Source: a virus
DNA length: 55,648 nucleotides
IMG/VR virus record: IMGVR_UViG_3300017756_003602
Span: 1-55,648 of that record
Strand: one strand, 5' to 3'
This document shows positions 46,578 through 55,648 of the stretch, in pieces (positions within the stretch are counted from its first letter, which is position 1; each line of letters begins with the position of its first letter). The notes under the pieces are model-generated. The model was not told the origin of the DNA, ran no database searches, and saw nothing but the letters and a program-made list of their open reading frames with translations. The translations under genes and the position numbers were made by a program.

Positions 46578-49500
46578 ATGGCTATTGACCCGAACAACCC
46601 ATTTGCTGATCTTCCTGATAACCAGAACGACCCGTTTGCAGACTTGCCCGATGCGCAACAAAGCGAGTCGGGTATTATGCCGGCGCTTGGTGCTGGTATC
46701 GATAAAATGCAGGAACTTGGCTACCGTGCTGTAAAAGGCTTTACTGATGTTGGTGTGCCACAAGAAGAGCAAACCAATGCTTTAGGTCGCGCCATTGGTC
46801 AAGGTGGTTCGCTTTCTCGTTGGGCAGATGAAGGTATTGCGCGAAACATTGAAGAGCAAAAAGCCTATACGCCAAGTGTTGCATCCTATAAAGATATTGA
46901 TTCTATTGGGGATGCTGCAAGCTATGTAGGTGAAATGACCGCACAGTCAGTGCCAATGATGGCAACAGCGTTGAGCCCTGCAGGTCTATTTGCAATGGGT
47001 GGCGGTTTATCGAATGAAGCTTATGAAGCGCAGCCAGAAGATAACAAACAGCCGTGGCGAGCAACCGCTTCAGGCTTTGGTCAAGCAGGCTTAGAGCGCT
47101 TAGGTGTTGAAACCGCCATAGGGCGTGTGTTCGGTGGTGAAGGTAAGCAGTTCGCTAAGCGTGTTGGTCAATCCATGCTGGGTGAAGGTACTACAGAAAC
47201 TGGTCAAGAAGCGTTAGCGCAGTGGGGTTCAGGCAAATCGCTGGATGAAATTGAAAACCTTGATGAAGCGTTTGTGGGTGGCGCATTAGTGGGCGGTACT
47301 ATTCGCACCGGTACAGAAGCTGGTAAAGCGGCTTATGATAAATACCGCGGCGAAAGACCTGAGCTTAGCGACATTGAAGAAACCGACCTAACTCAAAGTG
47401 CGTCCAGTGCTGAAAGTGTAATTCCTGACCCATTTGCAGATATAGGACCAGCGCAAGACCAAGAAGTAACTGGTAACGAAATTGAAATTATACCTGGTGA
47501 AACCGCAGGTGATTCGCAACCTAATTGGAAATACGGTAAAAATGATGATACGGCATACCCGTATCGCGGCCAAATAACACCATATACTTTCACTGGTGAA
47601 TATGAGCAGTATCGTGAAACACCTAACTCCGTTCCCGTTGGTGCAGCATTAGAAGCACCTATTATTGATGGCGAGTTTGAACAGCCACGCGGCTTGCCTA
47701 ATCGCGCTGATACTATTATTGGTGAAGACGGTAGGCCAATGCAGCAGGCGCAAGAGTTTGCTGACAATGTTGGTCAAGCATCAAATAGAGCATTGCCTTT
47801 TGATGATGTTATCTACGCTGAAGATAAGCGCGACATTCAAGTTAAACGAAACGGTGAGCCGTTTGGTGGACGCCGCGCAGCAGAATTAACCAAAGAGTTT
47901 CGCCAAGCTAAAGAGCAAGGTTTGAACCCACAGGTTATTAGAGTGAATGGCGGTTATGGTTGGGTGACTGATGGCGAGCAACAAGTTACGGCGCCAGAAA
48001 ATGTAGCGCAGCAAACGCAACCTACTATCACAACCAAACCAGCACAAAAACGTGATGCACCTAAGAAATCAAATCGCACCAAAGTTTACACACCAAATGG
48101 CAGAGAGCTTGAAGTCGAATACGCTATTGTGGACGCTGATCAACTTGTTACCTCTAACACTGATGATGGTCGCGTAAACCCTGATTACCCACAAACACTA
48201 CAGCCACGTGATAGAACGCGTGCTTCCTCTGAAATTCAGATTAACAGCATTGCTAATAACTTAAACCCTGCCTTGTTGGGCGAGAGTGCTACAACTGGTG
48301 ATGGTGCGCCTATCATTAGTGATAGTGGTATTGTTGAAAGTGGTAACGGGCGAAGCCTGGCATTAAAGCGTGCGTATCAAAACGGCAAAGCGGATAAATA
48401 CCGAAGCGCACTTATCGAACAGGGCTATGATGTATCTGGCTTTGAAAAACCTGTTCTAGCGCGTATTCGCCGCACACAGATGAACGATCAAGACTTGGTT
48501 GATTACACTAAGGAAAGTAACGAGCGCAGCACACTTTCACTTAGCGCATCAGAAACGGCAAAGGCTGACGCTAAAGCAATTGGCAATATCATTGCAGACT
48601 TTAAAGGCGGCGATATATCCTCAGCAAGTAACCGTGATTTTGTTCGTAAGTTTATGCAAGGCGCAGTAAGCCAGTCTGAACAAGCAAGCATGATTGACAA
48701 GCAAGGTATGCTTTCACAGGACGGACGCCGCCGCGTAGAAGCTGCAATGATTGCTAATGCGTATGAGAATGCAGAGTTAGTAAACGACTTGTTTGAAAGT
48801 TCTGATAACGACATTAAATCTATCGGTGGTGCATTGCTTGACGCGTCAGGCGATTGGGCCAAGATGCGAGCAGCCAAGAAAGCAGGCGCAACGCAAGACG
48901 ATGTTGATATTACGACAAACGTTATTGATGCGGTTAACCTGGTGCGCCGTTCTCGCGCTGAAGGTAAGAAGCTGAGTGAAATGGTATCGCAAACTGATTT
49001 GTTTGCCGGTGACATTGACCCTACAACAAAAGTCGTTCTTGGTATATTCTATGGTGGTGAAAACTTCACCAAGCCGCGCAGCCGACAACGCGTAAAAGAA
49101 GCATTAAGCCGTTACGCTGAACTAGCCAGTAACACAAAAGGCGGCGATGATTTGTTTGGTGGTGAGTTAGAAACCGTCAAACCCGAACAACTTTTAGGTA
49201 AGGCAAATGAAGCCAATGAACAAACAGACCAGCAAGCAGAAGCCCAAACAAGCTTACTCGACCAAGACCCTCAACCTACTGGGCAAAGTGGCACAGGAGA
49301 TCGGGGAGAAGGACAACGACCCGCAGTTGGTGGAAATGGGCAAACAGGCGCAGAAAGCCAAGTAACCGTCATTGATGCAGCCGCTAACGCTGCGGCTACT
49401 TCTCCTACCAATAATCTACCCGAACCCACCGAAGCACAAAAAGAAGCTGGCAACTATAAGAAAGGTAAAGTCCGTCTTCATGGCCTAGATATTTCCATTG

Positions 49501-52500
49501 AAAACCCGAAAGGCTCTACCCGTAAAGGTAAAGACCAAGATGGTAAAGAATGGTCCTCAGAAATGAAGCACCACTATGGAGATATCAAAGGCACTACCGG
49601 TGCTGATGGTGACTCTATTGACGTGTTTATAGGCGATAATCCCGAAAGCCAGAAAGTATTTATTGTCGATCAGATAGACCCGAAAACTGGTGAATTTGAT
49701 GAAGTCAAAGTGATGATGGGTTTTGATGATGCTGAAAAAGCTAAGTCGGGCTACCTTTCAAACTATGACAAAGATTGGAAGGGCTTAGGAGAAATTACCG
49801 AAGCGTCAGTGGAAGACTTCAAGGCGTGGACTAAGCGCCCTCGCAAATCTAAGCAGCCTTATGCCCTGCCAGTTAAGCCGAAGAAAGAAGAGGCGGCGGC
49901 AAAAGACCAAGAGGACTGGGGCAAGAAGATAACCACTGCTAGAAAAAACATATCAGTTCGCTGGAATGAAAATTCTACCGATGAAGAGATCAGCAGTAAG
50001 CCGCTAAGCAAAACATGGCCTGAAAATGAATTTGATGATGTTGGCGATACTTTTGCATCAGCATTTGCTTTTGCGGCTCGTGGCGAAATACCACGTAAGC
50101 CAAATCAGTCATATAAAAAGCAACGCTGGGTAGAGAAAGTAAAAAGCTATCGCCAGTTAGTTAAAGACAATGTAGTTGATGGTTTGCTTACTGGGAAGAT
50201 AACTAAAGAAAAGCTGAAGGAATTAGGTGGTAAAAGAAACCTTCAGGATTTTTTTGCAAAAGTAGAATTGCTTAGTGAACTTGATCGCAACTACTGGGGC
50301 AAAGTAGAGCGCGTACAGTCTTACCCTGACGCCATGGAATTTAACCCTAAAACAGACAAGCTAGATATTCCTAAACCAACAACCTATGTGCGAATTAACG
50401 GCAGAAACCGCGAGTTTAATACTATTGACCCTAAAGCTTTAGCAGAGCAAATCATGCCGTTCCTTGATGAAAAGGTTGATAAGCCTCAGATGAAATTTGA
50501 GGTGCGCGGCAGGAAGGGCAGTTACTTTATCAATAAGAAGGGTGATCCAGAATACACAAGGCTTGCCACATTCGATTCAAGCAAAGAAGCTTTTGACTTC
50601 ATAAAAAACAACAATAGCAAGTTGGTAGAGTCTTGGGAGTCGCACAAGGCTAGAGTGAATGTAACTAAAGCCGACATTCGCAACAAAGTTAACAAGCCTC
50701 GTACCGGTGAAGATTACCGCAATGGGAAAAACGCTACCGCTGAAGACTTCCAAAATACGTTTGGTATTAAGCGAGGCACCTTTGGTAAGTGGGTGAAGCA
50801 AGGCAAAGAGCGTCAAGACATGCTTAATGGTACGTATGACGCACTAATGGACTTGGCTAACATAACTGGCGTACCGCCTAGAGCATTGAGCCTTGAAGGT
50901 AAGCTAGGTTTTGCTTTTGGTGCTAATGGTCGCGGTAAAGCTATGGCGCATTATGAGCCAGGCGAAGTAGTAATAAACCTCACCAAAACCAAAGGCGCAG
51001 GCTCACTTGCGCATGAATGGTTCCACGCACTAGATAACTATTTTCAAAAGAAACGCGATACATTGCCGACCACAGAAAAAGGCAACTTCATTACGCATAA
51101 CCCTGAAACCTATTACATTGGCCCTAGAGGTTATTCCGTTCCTGAGAGTCGCTTTAAAGACATGCGCGGCATTAATAAAAATGAATGGCGTAGGGTAGAA
51201 GGTGTGCGCCCCGAAGTTGCCGTATCATTTAAAAACCTTGTTGATACGCTGAATGGATTGGACTTCGCGAAACGCTCTAGCCGATTAGATAAAGGAAAGG
51301 CCGGCGGCTATTGGTCAAGCAATTTAGAAATGGCAGCGCGAGCATTTGAAAGTTATGTAAAAGCTAAGATGAACGCTAACGGTTATGACAATGATTTCTT
51401 AGCTAATGTCACAAGTGCCACAGATTTTGTGCGCGATGATAGCCGATACCCTTATATAAAGGCTGATGAAATTGCAGAAGTGGAAGCGGCTTTCGATGAT
51501 CTTTTTAATACCATTGAAAGCAAAGAAAGTGACAATGGTGATGTTGCATTATTTTCGGTTGCTGGCACTGTCACTGGTGACACCAACACGCGTACCGTCA
51601 GCCGTTCTAATGCAAATGAAATCGTCAGTCGATTCGTTAAGGGGCTTACTACTGCGGGTAAGAATTACGTTTCTGTTGTTTCTTCTTATGATGATCTTCC
51701 TACAGAAATAAAAGATGCAGCAAAAGCCCAGGGCGTAGAGTATCAAGTAAAAGGCGTATTCCATAAAGGCAAAGTCCATGTGGTTTTAGACCAGCATACC
51801 AGCGCACTTGATATGGAAACAACGCTTTTCCATGAGGCTTATGGTCACTTAGGAATTAAAAACCTATTTGGCGATGACATTACCAAAAAGCTCAACTCAC
51901 TATTTATTGCTAACGGTGGCCTAAAAGGATTACGCGAAACGGCTAAACGCCACGGCATTAACCTAGAAAAATACATCAAAGGTTTAGACAAAACCAATAT
52001 GCCGCAGGAAATGAAAAACCGCGTACTTATGGATGAACTTCTAGCGCACCTGCAGCAAAGCAATAAGCCATCTGTTAAACGTTTAGCGCGTGAGATAGTA
52101 GGCATGGTTCGCGATAAGTTGCGCAAGCTTGGTTTGCCTGGGCTTTCAAAAGTTACCGATAGTGATTTATTTTACACACTCAAAAAAGCTAGGAATGCGG
52201 CTAGAAAAGGCGATACACAAAATGGTGACCCACGATTTATGCTTGACGATAAAGGTGCAAGTGTAGACAGCGAAATGAGTTCAGAGCCTACTTCATTTCG
52301 TGTTGGGGAAGAAGGCAACCAATCTGAAAACAAGTTAATGGAAAGCGCTAAGCAAAAATTGGGACTTAAGGAAAACGAAGCAAAGTCAATTGTCAGCAAA
52401 GTAAAAGAAGCATGGGAGGACGTTAATTATACCGAAGCAAAAAATCGGGTTAAGGAGGGTTTGTTCGACTCTCTTTATGGGATTAAAAAAGCAGAAGATG

Positions 52501-54905
52501 CTCAGAACGTCTCGCTTGAAAAATCAGGTTACGTTTCAGCAAGGCTTGCACAAGGTGTTGGTGATGTTATTCACGCCACTATGTTTTACGGTTCACCTGA
52601 GTGGCGTGATGGAATTGTGCAAAAAAAGGAGGGCACAAAGGGGCTGCTAGATATCTTTAGTCAATTAGATTCAAGTGAATTAAATGATTGGCTCGCTTGG
52701 ATGGGGGGTAACCGTGCCAATGTGTTGATGAAGCAGAGTAGAGAAAATAACCTGAACAAATCTGAGATCGAGGAACTACAAAGCCTAAACATTGGTAGAG
52801 AAGAATTATTCAACAAGGTTAAAGAAGAATATAACGCTGCAAATTCGGCTGTACTTAAGCTTGCTATCGATTCAGGATTGCTTGATAGCGACGTAATGAA
52901 TAAATTTGAGTCTGAGTGGTATGTTCCTTTCTTCCGAGCAGAGGATCCAACTGATATAAATGAAGTCATCAAGGGGCCTACATCACCAAATGGTATAGCA
53001 AATGCCTCAGCACAAATTAAAACGTTGAAGGGTGGGGAGCAATCTACGAAAGATATTTTACAAAATATCCTTCAAAGACAAGCAACGCTTATCGACGCAT
53101 CGATGAAAAACAAAGCTATGCTAGAAGTAGCTGGTAATCTAGACGGCACACCTTTCATGAAAAAGGTGAAGCTGAACAAAATACAGATTGATGCCATCAC
53201 AAAGAAAAGACTTGCTAAGAAAGCTACGCCGTATGTCAGTGTAAACGAAAATGGTGAAACTCAATGGTATGAAGTTCTGGAACCTTCCCTGTTGAGGGCG
53301 CTCATGCAATTAAACGTAAAGCGCAGCGATAACCCACTTATGAAATTAAGTCGCGCAGCAAAGCGCTACTTAACGACAGGCGTTACACTTTCCCCTACAT
53401 TCATCATAAGAAACTACTTGAGGGATGGTGTTCATGGATGGATGATAAATAAAGATAAATTTGTTTTTGGCTTAGACTCCGTAAAAGGGGCGGTAAAAAC
53501 ATGGAAAAAAGATCAATCCACTATAGATCTCATGTTTGCAGGAGCATCGTTTCAGGGCGGCTATGTTCATGCTAATGACCCTGAACAAGGAGCGCAGCAA
53601 ATTAGAAGGGCTCTGAGAAAGAAAGGGTTGAGTGAAAGTGCAATTAGTAAATATATGGCTAGCATACCCAAAGGGGCTGGGCAGTTCTTCGAGAAATACC
53701 GAGACTTCTCCGACTCTATGGAAAATGCAAACCGAGTATCTACATACGACGCTTCCTTAAAAGCTAATAAATCCAAAAAGCAATCAGCGTTTGAGGCTAG
53801 AGACTTTATGGATTTTGGTTTGCAAGGAAATTTCTCTGCAATGCAATTCCTGACCGATGTAATCCCATTTTTAAACGCTAGAATGCAAGGCCTTTATAAA
53901 CTCTACAGATCTGGAAAAGCTGGAGAGGGTGAGTCATTTGCAAAAGTACTTAGTAAAGAATTGGCTATAAAAGGAATGTACGTTGCTAGCTTCTCACTTG
54001 CGTTAGCACTTTATAATATGGACGACGAGCGCTATGAAGAATTGCCCGACTGGGACAAGGATGCAAATTGGCATTTCTTCAACGGTGAAACTCATATACG
54101 AATCCCTAAACCCTTTGAATTGGGCGTGATATTTGGAACTGTACCAGAACGTTTGTTCATGCGAACCATGGGGAAACAAAACAACAAAGACTTAGAAAGG
54201 TCTATGACGCACGCAGTAACTTCTACTCTTGCTATGAACCCGTTTCCTCAAATCATAAAGCCCGGCTTTGAAGTTTGGGCTAACTACGACTTTTTCAGCG
54301 GTAGACCTATTGATAGCTTTTCCGATCAATTCAAGCGCCCTCAAGATAGATACTCAATGTATACCACTGAAAGTGCTAAGGCGATAGGTGATGCTTTGGG
54401 TGTAAGCCCTCAGCGTGTAGAGCATTTAGTGAGGGGGTACGCCGGCACTTTAGGATCTTATGTATTAACTTCTGCCGATATTATAGGTAATAGTTTTGCT
54501 ACGGCCACGGGTAAAGGTGAGTTCAAGATAAATGAATTTGATGATCTTTCGCTTATAAGAGCATTTGTTAAGACCGGTGAAGTTGGCGGCACCTATTACG
54601 GTGAGCAGTTTTACGATACTTTACAGGAAATAAACAGCCTTCATAAACAGTACGTAAACGCGAATCAGGAGCAAGATGAAGAAGCAGCGGAAGAGATACT
54701 GGAAGAAGGGTTGAGCAAGCTTCAATTTCGAAGCATGTTCAATAAAGCGCAAGCTCATCTTAATAAATTAAACCATCAAAAGAACATTATCTGGAAAGAT
54801 AAAAGCATCTCTCTTAAAGAAAGAGAAAAAATAATTGACGATATAAGTAGAGAAAAAAATGCAGTTTACAGATCAGTAATCTTGGAGTATCGGAAAGCAA
54901 ACTAA
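46578..54905 (+). CDS. Giant polyvalent virion protein (ParB-like, InPase-like, zincin and LPD38 domains)
   Basis: 2775 residues, probably injected with the DNA. N-terminus has N/D-PFADLP motifs at 8, 18 and about 284. About 500-760 is a DdrB/ParB-like domain (RASSEIQINSIANNLNPALL, SGIVESGNGRSLALKRAYQN). About 960-1095 resembles the inorganic-pyrophosphatase-like domain of polyvalent proteins (YGDIKGTTGADGDSIDVFIG). About 1420-1500 is an LPD1-like region with HEWFHALD near 1479. A second zincin-like HEAYGH has H1752, E1753 and H1756. About 2250-2640 matches LPD38 (LTTGVTLSPTFIIRNYLRDG), followed by a helical end. Domain calls are by motif; such proteins are thought to protect or prepare the entering genome. 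Confidence 0.85.
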   Translation: MAIDPNNPFADLPDNQNDPFADLPDAQQSESGIMPALGAGIDKMQELGYRAVKGFTDVGVPQEEQTNALGRAIGQGGSLSRWADEGIARNIEEQKAYTPSVASYKDIDSIGDAASYVGEMTAQSVPMMATALSPAGLFAMGGGLSNEAYEAQPEDNKQPWRATASGFGQAGLERLGVETAIGRVFGGEGKQFAKRVGQSMLGEGTTETGQEALAQWGSGKSLDEIENLDEAFVGGALVGGTIRTGTEAGKAAYDKYRGERPELSDIEETDLTQSASSAESVIPDPFADIGPAQDQEVTGNEIEIIPGETAGDSQPNWKYGKNDDTAYPYRGQITPYTFTGEYEQYRETPNSVPVGAALEAPIIDGEFEQPRGLPNRADTIIGEDGRPMQQAQEFADNVGQASNRALPFDDVIYAEDKRDIQVKRNGEPFGGRRAAELTKEFRQAKEQGLNPQVIRVNGGYGWVTDGEQQVTAPENVAQQTQPTITTKPAQKRDAPKKSNRTKVYTPNGRELEVEYAIVDADQLVTSNTDDGRVNPDYPQTLQPRDRTRASSEIQINSIANNLNPALLGESATTGDGAPIISDSGIVESGNGRSLALKRAYQNGKADKYRSALIEQGYDVSGFEKPVLARIRRTQMNDQDLVDYTKESNERSTLSLSASETAKADAKAIGNIIADFKGGDISSASNRDFVRKFMQGAVSQSEQASMIDKQGMLSQDGRRRVEAAMIANAYENAELVNDLFESSDNDIKSIGGALLDASGDWAKMRAAKKAGATQDDVDITTNVIDAVNLVRRSRAEGKKLSEMVSQTDLFAGDIDPTTKVVLGIFYGGENFTKPRSRQRVKEALSRYAELASNTKGGDDLFGGELETVKPEQLLGKANEANEQTDQQAEAQTSLLDQDPQPTGQSGTGDRGEGQRPAVGGNGQTGAESQVTVIDAAANAAATSPTNNLPEPTEAQKEAGNYKKGKVRLHGLDISIENPKGSTRKGKDQDGKEWSSEMKHHYGDIKGTTGADGDSIDVFIGDNPESQKVFIVDQIDPKTGEFDEVKVMMGFDDAEKAKSGYLSNYDKDWKGLGEITEASVEDFKAWTKRPRKSKQPYALPVKPKKEEAAAKDQEDWGKKITTARKNISVRWNENSTDEEISSKPLSKTWPENEFDDVGDTFASAFAFAARGEIPRKPNQSYKKQRWVEKVKSYRQLVKDNVVDGLLTGKITKEKLKELGGKRNLQDFFAKVELLSELDRNYWGKVERVQSYPDAMEFNPKTDKLDIPKPTTYVRINGRNREFNTIDPKALAEQIMPFLDEKVDKPQMKFEVRGRKGSYFINKKGDPEYTRLATFDSSKEAFDFIKNNNSKLVESWESHKARVNVTKADIRNKVNKPRTGEDYRNGKNATAEDFQNTFGIKRGTFGKWVKQGKERQDMLNGTYDALMDLANITGVPPRALSLEGKLGFAFGANGRGKAMAHYEPGEVVINLTKTKGAGSLAHEWFHALDNYFQKKRDTLPTTEKGNFITHNPETYYIGPRGYSVPESRFKDMRGINKNEWRRVEGVRPEVAVSFKNLVDTLNGLDFAKRSSRLDKGKAGGYWSSNLEMAARAFESYVKAKMNANGYDNDFLANVTSATDFVRDDSRYPYIKADEIAEVEAAFDDLFNTIESKESDNGDVALFSVAGTVTGDTNTRTVSRSNANEIVSRFVKGLTTAGKNYVSVVSSYDDLPTEIKDAAKAQGVEYQVKGVFHKGKVHVVLDQHTSALDMETTLFHEAYGHLGIKNLFGDDITKKLNSLFIANGGLKGLRETAKRHGINLEKYIKGLDKTNMPQEMKNRVLMDELLAHLQQSNKPSVKRLAREIVGMVRDKLRKLGLPGLSKVTDSDLFYTLKKARNAARKGDTQNGDPRFMLDDKGASVDSEMSSEPTSFRVGEEGNQSENKLMESAKQKLGLKENEAKSIVSKVKEAWEDVNYTEAKNRVKEGLFDSLYGIKKAEDAQNVSLEKSGYVSARLAQGVGDVIHATMFYGSPEWRDGIVQKKEGTKGLLDIFSQLDSSELNDWLAWMGGNRANVLMKQSRENNLNKSEIEELQSLNIGREELFNKVKEEYNAANSAVLKLAIDSGLLDSDVMNKFESEWYVPFFRAEDPTDINEVIKGPTSPNGIANASAQIKTLKGGEQSTKDILQNILQRQATLIDASMKNKAMLEVAGNLDGTPFMKKVKLNKIQIDAITKKRLAKKATPYVSVNENGETQWYEVLEPSLLRALMQLNVKRSDNPLMKLSRAAKRYLTTGVTLSPTFIIRNYLRDGVHGWMINKDKFVFGLDSVKGAVKTWKKDQSTIDLMFAGASFQGGYVHANDPEQGAQQIRRALRKKGLSESAISKYMASIPKGAGQFFEKYRDFSDSMENANRVSTYDASLKANKSKKQSAFEARDFMDFGLQGNFSAMQFLTDVIPFLNARMQGLYKLYRSGKAGEGESFAKVLSKELAIKGMYVASFSLALALYNMDDERYEELPDWDKDANWHFFNGETHIRIPKPFELGVIFGTVPERLFMRTMGKQNNKDLERSMTHAVTSTLAMNPFPQIIKPGFEVWANYDFFSGRPIDSFSDQFKRPQDRYSMYTTESAKAIGDALGVSPQRVEHLVRGYAGTLGSYVLTSADIIGNSFATATGKGEFKINEFDDLSLIRAFVKTGEVGGTYYGEQFYDTLQEINSLHKQYVNANQEQDEEAAEEILEEGLSKLQFRSMFNKAQAHLNKLNHQKNIIWKDKSISLKEREKIIDDISREKNAVYRSVILEYRKAN

Positions 54906-54906
54906 G

Positions 54907-55110
54907 TTAGTGAAACTGTGCAGCTATACCTATAATAAAAAGAAAAAAGTACGCCCACCCTAGATTTGTTGCTTCATCGTTTTTAGAATTCCTAAAAACA
55001 TGGGAAAGAGCAAAAAAACAAATCACTCCAATTGTAAGTGCTAAAGCAATACTGAACTTTGCAATTAAGGTGCAAATTAAAACGAGAACAAGTAAGCTTG
55101 TTAGTAGCAT
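54907..55110 (-). CDS. Small membrane protein, lysogeny-type moron
   Basis: 67 residues from ATG 55110 (a TTG four codons earlier is possible). Two or three hydrophobic segments: LLTSLLVLVLICTLIAKFSI, ALALTIGVICFFALSHVF and a C-terminal WAYFFLFIIGIAAQF. Points against the late operon and ends one base from its last gene. Weak ribosome site. Small membrane proteins in this position often act in the lysogen; function unknown. Confidence 0.55.
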   Translation of the reverse strand: MLLTSLLVLVLICTLIAKFSIALALTIGVICFFALSHVFRNSKNDEATNLGWAYFFLFIIGIAAQFH

Positions 55111-55156
55111 TTTACTCTTCAAAAAAGTGTCATTTGAGGTTTGGAACTGTACACCA

Positions 55157-55176
55157 TTTGCACTTTATATTGCAAA
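55157..55176. promoter_or_regulatory. Inverted repeat over a possible promoter of the lipoprotein gene
   Basis: TTTGCA (55157-55162) and TGCAAA (55171-55176) flank TATATT (55166-55171), a possible -10; a weak -35-like TTGGAA lies about 19 bases upstream. A repressor site over a promoter is one reading. The distance to the ATG at 55211 fits a short leader with AAAGGAAT as ribosome site. Confidence 0.4.
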
Positions 55177-55210
55177 GTAAACCGTACCATAAAAAGTTAA
55201 AGGAATAGCA

Positions 55211-55648
55211 ATGAAAATTGTAGTGCTAGCACTTCCACTATTACTCACAGGCTGTGTAATAAATCTTGATGGCCAAAGTAAGCAAGAGCCTACTGGCGAA
55301 TACCAATGGGTAAACGATAAAGCCTTTGCTTCACACAATAATGGTGAATTGTCATTTGAGGAAGTTGATCACCTATTTGTTGTGGCTAAAAGCGAATGTA
55401 CTATTGAGTCAAATAAAATTCCAATCCCACCCCCTTCATGCACTCAGCCACCACAGCAAGATTGCTCTAAAATGTCTGGTGCTGCACTCGGTTTCTGTCA
55501 AAGTGGTGCTATGAGCTCGAGACAAAATTGTAATTACAGTTCAGTGAATGCAGCATATCGAGCGCAAGACGAAGTATTTAAAAGTTGCATGACGTTGAAA
55601 GGGTGGAAAGAAAAGTGGTTTCCATTCGATCAAACCGCAGAAGACTAA
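55211..55648 (+). CDS. Lipoprotein, probable lysogenic-conversion moron
   Basis: 145 residues. Signal peptide MKIVVLALPLLLTGC with a lipobox (LLTGC, Cys15), so it is lipidated and exported to the envelope. The mature part is polar and has eight further Cys residues, with PPSCTQPPQQDCSKMSG, FCQSG, NCNYSS and KSCMTLKGWKEKW; the CMTLKGW end resembles small bacterial lipoproteins of unknown role. Lies beyond the late operon with its own promoter-like region. Could alter surface properties or block related phages. The stop codon is the last base triplet of the window. Confidence 0.75.
   Translation: MKIVVLALPLLLTGCVINLDGQSKQEPTGEYQWVNDKAFASHNNGELSFEEVDHLFVVAKSECTIESNKIPIPPPSCTQPPQQDCSKMSGAALGFCQSGAMSSRQNCNYSSVNAAYRAQDEVFKSCMTLKGWKEKWFPFDQTAED

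Noticed and set aside
47393-47767. Minus-strand ORFs within the polyvalent gene (also 48503-49015 and 52661-52972)
   Set aside because: They are frame shadows of the 2775-residue gene, with Ser-rich products and no ribosome sites.
1-55648. tRNA or rRNA genes
   Set aside because: No cloverleaf with a T-loop GGTTCRA and acceptor pairing was noticed; a dedicated scan would be needed to exclude a degenerate one.

Overview
The window is an essentially complete temperate phage (prophage-type) genome of lambda-like plan with a short-tailed (podovirus-type) particle. Host relatives are probably marine Gammaproteobacteria of the Alteromonadales: base composition is moderate, starts are ATG/GTG behind GGAG/AGGA sites, and the recombination and lysis proteins are of gammaproteobacterial type. 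This host call is inference. The window opens on the last codon of the integrase and closes on the stop codon of a lipoprotein gene, so attachment sites lie outside or at the very edges.

Layout. (1) 1-10919, minus strand: the leftward early arm runs from PL to the integrase. Read from the promoter it holds two small genes with LuxR-type DNA-binding domains, tiny membrane proteins, a Red-beta-type annealing protein, a lambda-exonuclease-like nuclease with a long helical tail, an RdgC protein fused to the FtsK gamma (KOPS-reading) domain, a run of small unknown genes, a GIY-YIG protein, an excisionase-like gene and the integrase. (2) 10920-12580: the immunity region. A cleavable CI-type repressor, a possible rex-like membrane protein behind it, an oppositely oriented membrane protein, and PL and PR promoters overlapped by at least six copies of one operator (consensus TAAGNTANCTTA). 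(3) 12581-20637, plus strand: the rightward early arm, with a P22-type Cro, a ribbon-helix-helix protein, a likely inserted membrane-protein moron, three very small ORFs, a 670-base gene-free stretch that folds into many paired elements and is probably a large structured non-coding RNA, a second GIY-YIG protein, an O-like initiator carrying origin iterons inside its gene, a P-position protein, an MT-A70 methyltransferase, NinB-like and NinG proteins and a candidate late antiterminator. (4) 20656-20743: a consensus late promoter followed at once by a terminator, the classical Q-controlled switch. (5) 20757-54905, plus strand: lysis genes (M15 endopeptidase, two holin-like proteins), terminase, portal, scaffold, coat, head-tail adaptors, three large tail fibre or spike genes, a nozzle-like protein, a lambda J-like fibre, ejection-type proteins and a 2775-residue polyvalent protein. 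(6) 54907-55648: a small membrane protein (minus) and a lipoprotein (plus) with its own promoter-like region, probably lysogeny-expressed morons.

The genes work as a lambda-style switch. CI holds PL and PR off; PL gives recombination and excision; PR gives Cro, the candidate RNA, replication from the iterons within the initiator gene, then late antitermination that lets transcription pass the leader terminator into lysis and virion genes.

Most worth following up: the 14081-14705 RNA candidate, the RdgC-FtsK gamma fusion, the stand-alone LuxR-type HTH pair, and several signs of junction-based module exchange (a 17-base repeat flanking a moron, a 25-base repeated gene junction).
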